A DNA stretch of 64,000 nucleotides from DAINRZ01 sp964634885 (GTDB taxonomy: Bacteria > Bacteroidota > Ignavibacteria > Kapaibacteriales > UBA2268): NCBI GenBank assembly GCA_964634885.1, contig CAZWLN010000003.1:1-64000 (forward strand), read 5' to 3'. This document shows, one piece after another, positions 8,748-18,053 of the stretch (the stretch's first letter is position 1; the number at the start of each line of letters is the position of its first letter). The notes beneath the pieces were generated by a model that was not told the DNA's origin, ran no database searches, and saw nothing but the letters and a program-made list of their open reading frames with translations. The translations under genes were made by a program, and so were the position numbers.

Positions 8748-9275
8748 TCAGTCCTTCTTTTTCCTGCTGTTGAAAATACCCAGGATGAGTCCCAGAACAA
8801 AACTCCATGCGGCAGCGAGGGCAACCTGAAGGTCATGATCTGCCAGTGCAAAGGTAACAGTGTGAGCAGGAATCCAGAACCAGAGCAGTGACATCAGTGA
8901 GCCTTTAAGGCCGTCTGTCTTCAGTTTAAGTGTCTTGAAATAGAGCCCGTCAAGGAACCGGTGGGAGACGATGATCCAGGGGCCGAACATCGTATTGACA
9001 AAGAATGAAGTGAAGAATGCTTTTGAAATCGTTCCTGCCGGCAGGTAGCCCATGCCGATCAGGGTTTCCGTAAAACCATTGAATCCTTTGAACATGAACT
9101 TGATCAGCACGCCAAGGGCAGCCCAGACAATCATCGAATAGAATATCTGTGCCACGATGATTTTTTTCTTATTCAGGAGTTTTCCGGCAATTTCACCAAG
9201 GGTACCGAGAATGGCAAACTGGATCATGGCCTGTACAAACAGGTTAAGGTCATTCCAAAATGCAACAATATCCAT
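8748..9275 (-). CDS. Uncharacterised four-helix membrane protein
   Basis: A 175-residue integral membrane protein with about four hydrophobic segments (about residues 14-32, 42-62, 80-100 and 125-165). The second half (FFTSFFVNTMFGPWIIVSHRFLDG and LLWFWIPAHTVTFALA) faintly resembles the Mpv17/PMP22 pattern of a GP...H motif followed by a W..WP..... helix, but this is only a weak suggestion. It follows the DNA glycosylase gene on the same strand after 34 bases and may be cotranscribed with it. Function unknown. Confidence 0.75.
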   Translation of the reverse strand: MDIVAFWNDLNLFVQAMIQFAILGTLGEIAGKLLNKKKIIVAQIFYSMIVWAALGVLIKFMFKGFNGFTETLIGMGYLPAGTISKAFFTSFFVNTMFGPWIIVSHRFLDGLYFKTLKLKTDGLKGSLMSLLWFWIPAHTVTFALADHDLQVALAAAWSFVLGLILGIFNSRKKKD

Positions 9276-9309
9276 ATACTTACTTCCAGCTATTTATTTT
9301 TACAAAAAC

Positions 9310-9939
9310 TTATTTCAATATCTCCCCTGTTTCGTAGCTCCAGAAAAGAATGTCGAGCTCGTCGGGGCCAATGCCTGCATTTTCTGCGAGGCGGATAAAT
9401 GACTTTTCCACTTCAATATAGCTTTTAAGAGACGACACAGAGGGTATTTCCTTGTAAACACCGCATTCGGCCATATGCCGGAGAATATGCCTGTCGAGTA
9501 TGGCAAACCCCCTGTATCCGATGTTCCGCATGAAATGGGACGATTCCTTGAAACCAAAACCTTTCACTGCCTTGTGGATTAAGATTCTTTTCTCCGTCTG
9601 CTCCACGTCGCAATCGAGAATTTTCATCACATCGGGGAATAGTGCGCGAAGTTCAAGGAGCCTTGCTGCTTTCTGGTTGTGGAAACGAATGTAGTGGGCA
9701 GGGTCCCTCAGTATTGGGGCCGGGTTTCCCCCCTTCTCCAGGAAGTTCATTGCTTCCAGTTTCTTTTGTACGATGAATGCATTCTTCGCTTTCGACTGGG
9801 GTGTGCACATACAGTAGCACATTTCATAGAAATATGAGCCGGCGGGGACTTCACGGAAATCCTGCAGCCGCCGGGCAATGTCATCTTTCAATTCACTGTA
9901 CTTTTTTTCCAAGTATTCCGGCAACCTGTATTTTACCAT
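9310..9939 (-). CDS. ogg: N-glycosylase/DNA lyase, 8-oxoguanine glycosylase (Ogg2 type)
   Basis: A 209-residue helix-hairpin-helix glycosylase of the short Ogg2 type first known from archaea. The signature region is complete: KAVKGFGFKESSHFMRNIGYRGFAILDRHILR, in which the Lys of GFGFKE is the expected Schiff-base nucleophile and the Asp of ILDRH the catalytic acid. The enzyme removes 8-oxoguanine opposite C and nicks the abasic site. Length and motif order fit the family without truncation. It is probably cotranscribed with the downstream membrane protein. Confidence 0.9.
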   Translation of the reverse strand: MVKYRLPEYLEKKYSELKDDIARRLQDFREVPAGSYFYEMCYCMCTPQSKAKNAFIVQKKLEAMNFLEKGGNPAPILRDPAHYIRFHNQKAARLLELRALFPDVMKILDCDVEQTEKRILIHKAVKGFGFKESSHFMRNIGYRGFAILDRHILRHMAECGVYKEIPSVSSLKSYIEVEKSFIRLAENAGIGPDELDILFWSYETGEILK

Positions 9940-10011
9940 ATATCAAAAAGTTCCAATCATTCGTTACTATTTATCGAGAATAAAGATACGAATTATTTGA
10001 TTTGGAATAAA

Positions 10012-10911
10012 ATGGGTAAAAAAATAATTATAGCCGGAGGTAGCGGGTTCATCGGAACTAAGCTTGCTGCTGTGGCAGCACAGAGAAATTACGAGCCGGC
10101 AGTCATCTCGAGGGACATCGGCAGGGCCGGTTCTTTTCCTTACAGAATCATCGGCTGGGAGCGTGAGTCGCTCGAAAAGGAGCTGTCCGGGGCTTTTGCA
10201 GTCGTAAACCTTGCCGGTGTGCCGATCGACGGGAGGTGGACTGCGGGCTATAAGGAAAAGATACTGAAGAGCCGCACTGAGAGCACCTCAAAATTAGTGA
10301 GTGCAATCAATTCCGCAGCCAATCCTCCCGAAGTCATGTTCAACATCTCTGCCGTCGGCTATTACGGCATTGCCGGGGACGGGGATGTGGACGAGGCACA
10401 CGGCCCGGGTAATGATTTCCTGTCTTCGGTATGTTCGGCCTGGGAAGCGGAGGCAGTGAATGTACGCCGTGAAACACGCCTGGTAATCGGCAGGACAGGC
10501 ATTGTCCTTGACAGCGGCGGCGGTGCGCTAAAGAAGCTGCTGACGACTTTCCGGTCATACGTCGGAGGCTCAGTCGGCTCCGGTAAACAATGGATGTCGT
10601 GGATCCATTCGGACGACCTTACGTCGATGATCCTCTGGGTGCTGGAAAACCCCGTTGTTAGCGGCCCGATCAACTGCACAGCGCCCAATCCCGTAAGGAT
10701 GGAAGAATTTGCCCGGACACTCGGCAGGGTGATGAACAAACCTTCGTTCTTCAGGGTTCCTGCCTTTGCAGTAAAGGCTCTGATGGGTGAAGCCGCCACA
10801 ATCGTCCTCGACGGCAGCAGGGTAATTCCTGCCGCGGCGCTGCAACTGGGTTACAATTTCAGGTATGAACACTTAGAAGAGGCGCTGAGAGATTTGTTGA
10901 AAGAAAAATAA
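10012..10911 (+). CDS. TIGR01777 family epimerase-like NAD(P)-dependent oxidoreductase
   Basis: About 299 residues from the ATG at 10012 (MGKKIIIAGGSGFIGTKL); an in-frame TTG at 9997 would add five residues but the ATG places the Rossmann strand at the very N-terminus as in the family. It has the extended-SDR nucleotide-binding motif GGSGFIG, the family hallmark ISAVGYYGIAGD, and a C-terminal DUF1731 region (VPAFAVKALMGEAATIVLDGSRVIPAALQ-like, then LGYNFRYEHLEEAL). These proteins are related to E. coli YfcH and plant SulA-type cell-division proteins; the substrate is not known. Confidence 0.9.
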   Translation: MGKKIIIAGGSGFIGTKLAAVAAQRNYEPAVISRDIGRAGSFPYRIIGWERESLEKELSGAFAVVNLAGVPIDGRWTAGYKEKILKSRTESTSKLVSAINSAANPPEVMFNISAVGYYGIAGDGDVDEAHGPGNDFLSSVCSAWEAEAVNVRRETRLVIGRTGIVLDSGGGALKKLLTTFRSYVGGSVGSGKQWMSWIHSDDLTSMILWVLENPVVSGPINCTAPNPVRMEEFARTLGRVMNKPSFFRVPAFAVKALMGEAATIVLDGSRVIPAAALQLGYNFRYEHLEEALRDLLKEK

Positions 10912-11256
10912 CTGTGATCCTGCCTGTGTTGTCTCTCTGCAGGTTCAATCCATGACCGGGTTGAACTGCACCCTTGCCGCCGTTGTGTTACGGACATATT
11001 TCCATTATAAGAAATGAGCGGCCTAAAAGTTCAACCTCCCTGGGGAGGATATGGGCGGAGTGGAAGAACAATGAGCGTCCTGATTTTCTCATCCGGGGCA
11101 GTGGAAAGCACCATCAGACAAGACGCAAGCCTTTCGTCTCTCCAAAAAATTCAATAACAGGCCTCTCTACCACCATCGTGACAATATAATAATTGTGCCT
11201 ATACCGAATAGGGAAGGATCAATAAATGATAATTGAATAAATTAAGGTAGAATAAT
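10912..11256. other. Intergenic region with decayed repeat copies
   Basis: This 345-base stretch has no supported gene. It carries a short hairpin CCTCCC-TG-GGGAGG (11035-11048) followed by a GGGCGGAGTGG tail, which looks like a decayed P-type repeat, and an imperfect copy of the GAGACGCAAGG palindrome (11120-11140). Two convergent genes end on either side; a short AT-rich stretch precedes the stop of the minus-strand gene. Confidence 0.6.
11120..11140. repeat. Decayed copy of the GAGACGCAAGG palindrome
   Basis: AAGACGCAAGCCTTTCGTCTC matches the 22-base core of the palindrome at 5097-5124 and 23971-23998 with a few changes and a lost base near the centre. It lies between genes and shows the element decaying outside coding sequence. 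Confidence 0.6.
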
Positions 11257-12105
11257 CTACAGTTTGAAAGTCAATCCGATTGAGAAACCTCCGGTATTCA
11301 TCATCGGTATCGCTGACACACCCTCTGTCTTTGTGGTTCTGTGAAGGTAAGGTATGAGGTATCCGACAGCGCTCCCGACAAGGGCGCCGGTGATGATGTC
11401 GGTGGGATAGTGGTTGCCGGAGATGTAACGGGAGAAGCCAACGGCGGCAGCCGCAACCAGGGAGCCGCCCCAGACCCAGCCTTTACTTTTGCTGTCCGGG
11501 TAATAATCCGAATAGACTGTAGAAAGGAAGACCGCAGATGCGAAAGCAGTCATCGTATGGCCCGAAAAAAAGGATTTCCTGGCTTCGGGATCGAGCTTTT
11601 CGCCGATTGGCGCCTCGTCGTTGTACACATAGGGCCTGTAACGGCTGACACTTCCTTTGACAATTGAAGGCAGCCCATAGACGAAGGCCATTGTCTCGGC
11701 ATACATCCCGGAAATAGTAAAGAAGTCGTTTCGTGCCTCCTTCCCCATGAACAACAATGCAGGCGCTGCAGCAACGACAATGACGGAAACATCGCTTATA
11801 TCGCTGATTGAGTGACTGTAAAAGCTGCAGGCGCTCCTGTCGAACCAGTTAACGTCGGATTGCTTCAATCCGGCAATGTCTTCCGGTTTCGAAGGCTCGA
11901 CGGCGTCCTCGAGGAAAAAACCTGTTGTGGCGGCGCCGACGCCGATGCCGAATATTGCAGCTTCGCGTTCCCACTTTAATTCATAAGGCTCCTGTGACAG
12001 AAGTAAGTTACCTGAGAGCAGCATCGATGCAATAAAGAACAACCACAGGCGGTGTACCGGGATTATTGCACGCGATAATGATTGGCTTTGTTTATTGATA
12101 TTCAC
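11257..12105 (-). CDS. PAP2-family phosphatase (phosphatidic acid phosphatase superfamily)
   Basis: A 282-residue protein with an N-terminal hydrophobic segment (LWLFFIASMLLSGNLLLS), probably an export signal, so the active site is likely periplasmic. The three catalytic motifs of the superfamily are intact: KGSVSRYRP (KX6RP), FFSGHTMTAF (PSGH-like, with S in place of P) and SRYISGNHYPTDIITG (SRX5HX3D). Substrates may be phosphatidic acid, undecaprenyl diphosphate or lipid A phosphate; the sequence does not decide. It starts five bases after the stop of an LRR protein gene on the same strand and is likely cotranscribed with it. Confidence 0.9.
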   Translation of the reverse strand: MNINKQSQSLSRAIIPVHRLWLFFIASMLLSGNLLLSQEPYELKWEREAAIFGIGVGAATTGFFLEDAVEPSKPEDIAGLKQSDVNWFDRSACSFYSHSISDISDVSVIVVAAAPALLFMGKEARNDFFTISGMYAETMAFVYGLPSIVKGSVSRYRPYVYNDEAPIGEKLDPEARKSFFSGHTMTAFASAVFLSTVYSDYYPDSKSKGWVWGGSLVAAAAVGFSRYISGNHYPTDIITGALVGSAVGYLIPYLHRTTKTEGVSAIPMMNTGGFSIGLTFKL

Positions 12106-12110
12106 ATCCT

Positions 12111-13613
12111 TTACCAGCTTATTTCAATATCCGGCATAAGGGAGCGAAGCCTGGTTTTCTCATCAGTCTCGATATAGTTATCTGACAGGTAGAGCGATTT
12201 CAGGTTCTGAAGGTCGGTGAAAGACTCCGGCAAAGTAACAAGTTCGTTGCCGTTGAGGTATAAAATACCCAGGTTCTTAAGCTTGCCGAAGTTCGCAGGA
12301 AGGGCGGCAATCTCGTTATTGTTCAGTTTCAGCCATTCGAGAGCCGACAGCTCGCAGAAGGAATTGGGAAGCTCGGTAAGGGAGTTGCTTTCCAGGTCGA
12401 GCAGGTGCAGGCTCTTCAGGTTGCCGAAATTCTCCGGCAGGCTGGAAATGTCGTTTTTGTTCAGGTACAGCTTGTCTAAGTCCGCTAATTTGCAGATGGT
12501 CTCGTCAACGGAATGTAACTCGTTCCAACTGGCGTTGAGTTCCCTCAGGTTTTTCAGGTCTCCGACAGAAGGCGGAAGAGCTTTCAACTGGTTATTCTTC
12601 AGGTTGAGGAGGCCCAGGTTCTTTAAACCGCCGAAGTTGTCGGGTAAAGAAGACAGGTCGTTGTAACTCAGGTCGAGCTCGACGAGCATGGTGAGTTTGG
12701 CAAACCCGGCAGGCACCGACTTCAGTTTATTCTCCATCAGGTTGAGGGTTCCCAGGGCTTCGAGTCCGCCTATGCCGGCAGGCAGTTCGGCAAGCTGGTT
12801 GTTGTTCAGGTTAAGAGTGTTGAGTTTTTTCAATTCACCCAATTTCTCCGGCAGTGCAGTAAGTTCATTGTCTCCGGCGTTGAAAAGGGTAAGGTTCGAC
12901 AGTTTGGCTATCTCGCCGCTGATGGATGAGAGCTTATTCATCTCAATGCTGAGTATCTCCAGGTTTTTCAGGTTGCCGATCCTGTCGGGTATCTCCGTGA
13001 ACCTGTTCCTGTCGAGTAACAGTACTTTCAGTGTTTTCAATGAAGTAAGTTCATTGCCGATTGTGGTCAGTTCATTGCCGTTAAGGTGCAGTTCCTCGAT
13101 TTTCTTCATTCCGGCAAAGGAGGCGGGCAGTGATGCAATCTTATTCCAGGAAAGGTCGAGGAATTTCAGGTTTTCGATGGCAGCCACATAGCCGATTACC
13201 TTGTTGAAGTCCAGGTATGAATTGTTGCTGAGAACGACCGACTGGAGGTTCCTGAGCGATTTCAGCCTTGGAAACAGTTTGTCGGCGTCGATCTCATTGT
13301 TGCTGAGGTCGATGAACTGGAGGTTTTTCAACTGCTCTATTGATTTCGGCAGATCCTTGATTTTATTCTTTTTCAGTTCCAGAAACTGAAGATTTTTCAA
13401 TTCTCCGATCGATTCGGGAATTTCCTTCAATTTCTTATTATTGAGTTTGAGTTTGTAAACCTTCGTGGGGTTGGCGAGAGCTTCTTCCAATGAATTGTAG
13501 AATCTCTCTGCAGAGAGTTCCTCATCGCTGAGCAGCTTAGTCTGAGACAGCAAAGTAGTATAGCTGATACAAGATATTAATATGTATAGCGCTAAGCTTT
13601 TGGACTTCATCAT
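12111..13613 (-). CDS. Secreted leucine-rich-repeat protein (20 or so LRRs)
   Basis: A 500-residue protein with a signal peptide (MMKSKSLALYILISCISYTTLLSQ) and then an unbroken solenoid of about 20 repeats of 23 residues (LxxLxLxxNxLxxLPxxIGxLKN), running from about residue 50 to the end. The entry motif LEEALANPTKVYKLKL is shared with the three other LRR proteins in this window (18054-18728, 20727-21914, 62058-63392). There is no sorting domain or lipobox; the SCISY stretch is a poor lipobox. It is followed directly by a PAP2 phosphatase gene. A role in protein-protein contact at the envelope is likely; partners are unknown. Confidence 0.88.
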   Translation of the reverse strand: MMKSKSLALYILISCISYTTLLSQTKLLSDEELSAERFYNSLEEALANPTKVYKLKLNNKKLKEIPESIGELKNLQFLELKKNKIKDLPKSIEQLKNLQFIDLSNNEIDADKLFPRLKSLRNLQSVVLSNNSYLDFNKVIGYVAAIENLKFLDLSWNKIASLPASFAGMKKIEELHLNGNELTTIGNELTSLKTLKVLLLDRNRFTEIPDRIGNLKNLEILSIEMNKLSSISGEIAKLSNLTLFNAGDNELTALPEKLGELKKLNTLNLNNNQLAELPAGIGGLEALGTLNLMENKLKSVPAGFAKLTMLVELDLSYNDLSSLPDNFGGLKNLGLLNLKNNQLKALPPSVGDLKNLRELNASWNELHSVDETICKLADLDKLYLNKNDISSLPENFGNLKSLHLLDLESNSLTELPNSFCELSALEWLKLNNNEIAALPANFGKLKNLGILYLNGNELVTLPESFTDLQNLKSLYLSDNYIETDEKTRLRSLMPDIEISW

Positions 13614-13702
13614 TTCGGCTCTCCCGATTATATTAATTAAATTTCATTAACAATACAAAAAACAGAAATCTAATATATTTAAAAATATTCTCATTTTCAA
13701 CA

Positions 13703-16700
13703 CTAACGTCGTTTCAATTTAAGAATTAATATTGCTCCCCCAAACATAAAACTTAAAAATACCAACAAAAATATGTAGTTCATTTCTAAGGGGTATGGAA
13801 AATAGCCGGGCAGTACAACGCCATTTTCTAAGTGCGACGGCGTATAGCACGGATAGATGATATTCTTGAACGGCAGTATGGTATTGATGTACGGCGATTC
13901 ATAATCGACGTATTCCGACACGGCATTGACGATGGCTTCGAGCGACCACCTGGAAATCATCAGGTCTGACAGGCAGCGCAGGTGAATGCCCATTGTCCCT
14001 ATGTGCTTGAAGACGCCGGCAAGCAGCAACTGTGGTATGAGCGTCAGGGGCAGCAGCGAGATTGCAAACTCAATCTGGTTAGCCAGTGCCGAGATGATGA
14101 GTCCCATGCCGACGGAGACAGTAATCGTCAGAACCATTATTGCTGCCATGTGCAGGTAATTGACAGGGGCGCTGCCGATGAACAGGAACAGGACAGCAAG
14201 AAACGCCGCTACCTGGATGATTGAAATGATGAACAGCACCAGGTACTTCGACGCCACATAAGCAAAGAGGTTGAGACGCCGCAGCCTCTCGCGCATAAAG
14301 ACAGGCCTCTCGAGAACGATGTCCTTGACCGAGTTTGTCATGCCGATCCAGATGAAGGCGATGATGACCACGAAAAACAGGTACAGGTATGTTTGTGCTT
14401 TTTCCTTGTATTCCCGTTTAGAGGTGAAAAGGAATTGCTTGTCGGCGTTGATGTCGTACCAGCCGTATTTTCCATTGTCAACGGCGTAATAATACTTCCT
14501 GATGTTCCCGAAGAAGCCGCTGTTGTCGAAAACGGGATTGATGAAACTGAACAGCGAGTTTGTGTCGATCATGCGATAGCTGTCAAACTCCTCGTTTTCA
14601 ATGTATTTACTTCGCTCCTTCAATATCTTGTCCCGCCAGACAATCTTCTTTTCTTCGGCGCTCAGGTCGTACCAGTTGATGATGGCGGTGCTGTCGTTGA
14701 AGAGGAAGAAGTTCTTTTCTTTATTGAGTTGGAAAAGCTTTGCCAGTACGTCGGGTGACATTGCCGAATCGTGGGACACAACGAATTTGTAATTGCCTTT
14801 CTCGTATGGGAATTCCTCGGCAATTTTATTATTGTTTTTAATAGCTGCTTTTGAAAACCTGTGCGGGCCTGACCGCAGGAAGCCCCAGCCGCCACCGATC
14901 CTTGAAGTGTCGATTATCTGCGAATAAAGGTAGAGCGAATCGCCGGACCTGTTGTAAAACGAGATGAAGAAGGTCTTGTACGGCGGAAGGTAATCGAATT
15001 TCTTCTTGTAATTGGACAACTGCGAATAATAGTGTATTCGCTTGTAATCGTCGATGGGTTCGTCTTTTGTTTCGAGGAGCGGGCCGTCAAACAACGGGCT
15101 GCTGAATATGATGCCGACGAGTGTGGCGATCAGCGGCGCCTGTAACAGCAGAAGCATCAGGGTGCTGATATTATTGATCTTCAGTTTCAGGTTACGCATG
15201 AACAGCGTCCTGAACTGCGCCAGGTATGCCCTTTTGACCGGACTGGTGTGAACGATGTCGTCTTCCTGTGAGCCGCGGCTTACCTCCCTGCTGAGGTGCC
15301 TCCTGATGTAAAACAGGTAGTCCTCCGAGTTTTCGTAAATTTCTTTCCACTCGGTGGGAGATTTGGTCTCGAGCGCTTCCAGGACGAAATTCGCCGGGTT
15401 CTTGGACCTTTCGAATTTTATCCTGCTGTGTGTCTCGAAATACTCCAGCGCCTTCGAAACGGAACCGTAATAGGCAATGGTCCCAGCGCTTGTCAGGATC
15501 AATACCTTGTCGAATTTCTCGAAGACCTGTTTGCTGGGCTGGTGTATGGTGGTAACAATGGTCGTACCCATGTTGTTGATGTGTACCAGCAGGTCCATCA
15601 GCTTCTCGGAGTCGATCGACGACAGGCCTGATGTCGGCTCGTCGAGGAACAGAATCGATGGGTTGCTCAGGAGTTCCACCGCCAGGTTTATTCTCTTCCT
15701 CTGCCCGCCGGAGATGGCTCCGGGTTTGTTGATGGAGCCGATACGCAGGTCCTTGATGGAGTCCTTGCCGGGCCTGTCGTCGCTCCTGTCTAAGTTGAGG
15801 TTGTAGAGGACACTGTCGATGAGTTTGTTTATCTCTTCCTTACTCAGGTTGGGCATCCTCAGTTTTGCAGAGTAGTACAGGCACTCGTAAACACTGAGGT
15901 CCGGAAAGAGGATGTCGTCCTGGGGCAGGTAACCCACCTCGTTGTCGAATGTATGGTTGTTCTTGTCAATCTTCGAGAAATTGTAGAAAAGCTGGCCTTT
16001 GTAGTTCCTGCCGTCGATCCTGTCAACGCCTGCCAGTATCTTGAGCAGTGTCGTCTTGCCTCCGCCGCTGGGGCCCATGATGCCGACGAATTCACCGGCG
16101 CCTATCGACAGTGAAATATTGTCGATGATGGATGTCTCCTTGCGCCTGAAGAGGCGTTTGGTACTCTTTACGACACGGGTAATGCCAGAGGCGTCCACCC
16201 TGAACTTGCCTTTCAATTCATCGATCCTGATGATGATGTTCCCGTCTTCTTTGATCAGCTTGAGTTCGTGGTTACCGAAAGTAACGATGTCCCCGAACTG
16301 GATGACGGCGTCCTTTATCTTCTTCTCTGCCAGGTAAGTCCCGGTGAAGGAGTTGTGGTCCTCGACGAAGAAGTTGTTGTCGTCGATCTGGTGAAGTGTA
16401 ATATGCTTGTGAGAAATCTTTTCGCTCCGGAGAACTATGTCGCAGTTGGACTGGCCGATGGTAACCGGCTGTGGTATCGAACTGCCGAAAGAAACCATCA
16501 GGGGGTATTTTACCGGGGAATAGTATGAACTGCTCTTGTCAAGCATTCCCGGCACCTTGTAGAGCGGGAGCTTGACGTCCATTATGTATATATTGTCGTT
16601 CTCGTCGATGAGGCTCAGTTCGTCCTGTTCCAGCCGGTAGTTGTCGATGAAGACAGGCGCTTTTTCCCCTATCTCCGGTAAGTAAATGAAATAATTGTCT

Positions 16701-17182
16701 TTACTTTTGATGATGCCTGCATATATCCGTCCTTCCGGCAGGTCGTCAACCTGGATGTCGGCGTCGGGATGGTTTCCGATGGACATCAGGTCGAAAGCCT
16801 CGTAATTGATTATAAGCTTGGACTTGAACTCGCCGAGGAATATCTTCCCGATTTTCGGGTGGTTGCAGTCGAAGATAATGTTGTCTATTTTGACTTTGTC
16901 GTCGATGCCGATTGTTTCTTTGTCGTAAACTCTTTTCCGGTTCCTGAACAGGGGGAATTCGTGCCCGGCAAGATTGACCAGTTCGAATTCGCTGCTTTCT
17001 TCGTTCAGGGTAATTGCAGCAACGTAAGAAGGAATGCCTTCCGCTTCGAAAATTATGTCGCAGTCGAGAGAGCTGCCGATCCATGTTGTCTGGCTGTCGT
17101 CGAAAAAGACAAGCCGGCAATGCGGACATATCTGTGAACTAACAATGTCGATCTCATGTTTACACTTAGGGCAGGTGAACAT
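13703..17182 (-). CDS. Zinc-ribbon / FHA / ABCG-type ABC transporter fusion
   Basis: A 1159-residue fusion. Residues 3-22 form a zinc ribbon (CPKCKHEI...CPHC). Three FHA or FHA-like modules follow (about 30-110, 125-210, 235-310); the third is the most typical (SCDIVLRSEKISHKHITL and DHNSFTGTYL), so it may bind phosphothreonine. The ABC domain (about 335-575) has Walker A GPSGGGKTTL, signature ISGGQRKR and Walker B ILFLDEPTSGL. The C-terminal half is an ABC2/ABCG permease with a first helix near 680, a large outer domain of about 260 residues (SFYNRSGDSLYLYSQ...), and five more helices at the end. As a half-transporter it would dimerise. It lies 59 bases after a secreted protein gene. FHA-coupled ABC transporters are known; the substrate is unknown. 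Confidence 0.9.
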   Translation of the reverse strand: MFTCPKCKHEIDIVSSQICPHCRLVFFDDSQTTWIGSSLDCDIIFEAEGIPSYVAAITLNEESSEFELVNLAGHEFPLFRNRKRVYDKETIGIDDKVKIDNIIFDCNHPKIGKIFLGEFKSKLIINYEAFDLMSIGNHPDADIQVDDLPEGRIYAGIIKSKDNYFIYLPEIGEKAPVFIDNYRLEQDELSLIDENDNIYIMDVKLPLYKVPGMLDKSSSYYSPVKYPLMVSFGSSIPQPVTIGQSNCDIVLRSEKISHKHITLHQIDDNNFFVEDHNSFTGTYLAEKKIKDAVIQFGDIVTFGNHELKLIKEDGNIIIRIDELKGKFRVDASGITRVVKSTKRLFRRKETSIIDNISLSIGAGEFVGIMGPSGGGKTTLLKILAGVDRIDGRNYKGQLFYNFSKIDKNNHTFDNEVGYLPQDDILFPDLSVYECLYYSAKLRMPNLSKEEINKLIDSVLYNLNLDRSDDRPGKDSIKDLRIGSINKPGAISGGQRKRINLAVELLSNPSILFLDEPTSGLSSIDSEKLMDLLVHINNMGTTIVTTIHQPSKQVFEKFDKVLILTSAGTIAYYGSVSKALEYFETHSRIKFERSKNPANFVLEALETKSPTEWKEIYENSEDYLFYIRRHLSREVSRGSQEDDIVHTSPVKRAYLAQFRTLFMRNLKLKINNISTLMLLLLQAPLIATLVGIIFSSPLFDGPLLETKDEPIDDYKRIHYYSQLSNYKKKFDYLPPYKTFFISFYNRSGDSLYLYSQIIDTSRIGGGWGFLRSGPHRFSKAAIKNNNKIAEEFPYEKGNYKFVVSHDSAMSPDVLAKLFQLNKEKNFFLFNDSTAIINWYDLSAEEKKIVWRDKILKERSKYIENEEFDSYRMIDTNSLFSFINPVFDNSGFFGNIRKYYYAVDNGKYGWYDINADKQFLFTSKREYKEKAQTYLYLFFVVIIAFIWIGMTNSVKDIVLERPVFMRERLRRLNLFAYVASKYLVLFIISIIQVAAFLAVLFLFIGSAPVNYLHMAAIMVLTITVSVGMGLIISALANQIEFAISLLPLTLIPQLLLAGVFKHIGTMGIHLRCLSDLMISRWSLEAIVNAVSEYVDYESPYINTILPFKNIIYPCYTPSHLENGVVLPGYFPYPLEMNYIFLLVFLSFMFGGAILILKLKRR

Positions 17183-17241
17183 AAGTCAATCCTTTGCGGT
17201 TACCGGCATAAGTGAGTTTTTCCACAGTATCGGCCAGTTTA

Positions 17242-17985
17242 TTAATAAGTCGTTTTTTCGTAATTCTTGTCTTTGAGTATCTTGTCGATATCCTTCTTGT
17301 AGTAGAATATCTCGGAACCGGGATAGTCATATTCATCTGTCGTATATGACATATTGATCCTGTCATACTGGAAATGTTCGGGCAGCAGGAACATATCTTC
17401 GAATTCGTAGCTGCGCGCATTCCTGATGAAAATCTGCAGGTTTAACTGGATGATGATGATGTCGTCCACGCATACGATGTCGCCGGAAATGATCTTGGGA
17501 TTGGTCGTTACTTTGTAGAATGAATATATCCTGTCGCCTTCTTTTTTGTCTTTCTGTTTTTCGAGCTTCAGGGTAATATCCTTGACAGTTACCTGCTGGT
17601 TTCCGGACTCGAGGGCTTTGGCCATTGTACGCATGATGAAGAGGTAGAGTACTTTCTCGCTCTTTTTGGGATAGACATGTATCTCTTTGTTGCTGATGTC
17701 GGCGTTGACCATTCCGGAAGGCTCGGTGGAATAGACGATGCGTGCTTCGCTGCCGTGGATGTACATGGATTCGAACATCCCGTAATCATTGAAGTACCTG
17801 TATATCTTCCCTTTTTCGAGGATATTGTTTTTCTCCGTAATCTTGAAGTTATGTATCAGGTGCTTGGATTTGGTATTGTACAGCACATAGTCGTCCCAGG
17901 ATGCTTCGCGCGACTGGGAGAAAACGAACGTGAACAGTGTGAAAATTCCCACAGGTATCAATAGCAGCGTTTTATGAATCTTCAT
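17242..17985 (-). CDS. Secreted protein resembling outer-membrane lipoprotein-sorting (LolA-like) proteins
   Basis: A 247-residue protein with a signal peptide (LLLIPVGIFTLFTFVFSQ). The mature part alternates short beta strands (KGKIYRYFNDYGMFESMYIHG, DRIYSFYKVTTNPKIISGDI) and contains a late region (MFLLPEHFQYDRINMSYTTDEYDYPGSEIFYYKK), a pattern seen in LolA/LolB-like beta-barrel-cup proteins; the match is by general look only. It is encoded just upstream of the FHA-ABC transporter on the same strand, so it may be its periplasmic partner. Confidence 0.6.
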   Translation of the reverse strand: MKIHKTLLLIPVGIFTLFTFVFSQSREASWDDYVLYNTKSKHLIHNFKITEKNNILEKGKIYRYFNDYGMFESMYIHGSEARIVYSTEPSGMVNADISNKEIHVYPKKSEKVLYLFIMRTMAKALESGNQQVTVKDITLKLEKQKDKKEGDRIYSFYKVTTNPKIISGDIVCVDDIIIIQLNLQIFIRNARSYEFEDMFLLPEHFQYDRINMSYTTDEYDYPGSEIFYYKKDIDKILKDKNYEKTTY

Positions 17986-18053
17986 AGCTTCTCTCCAGTA
18001 TATATACTTCTTTTCAAATATTTTTCAACAATCATTATAAACTTACAAATTTA

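Noticed and set aside
10974..11189. 71-residue plus-strand frame after the TIGR01777 gene
   Set aside because: It covers decayed intergenic repeats, has no ribosome-binding site and no recognisable domain.
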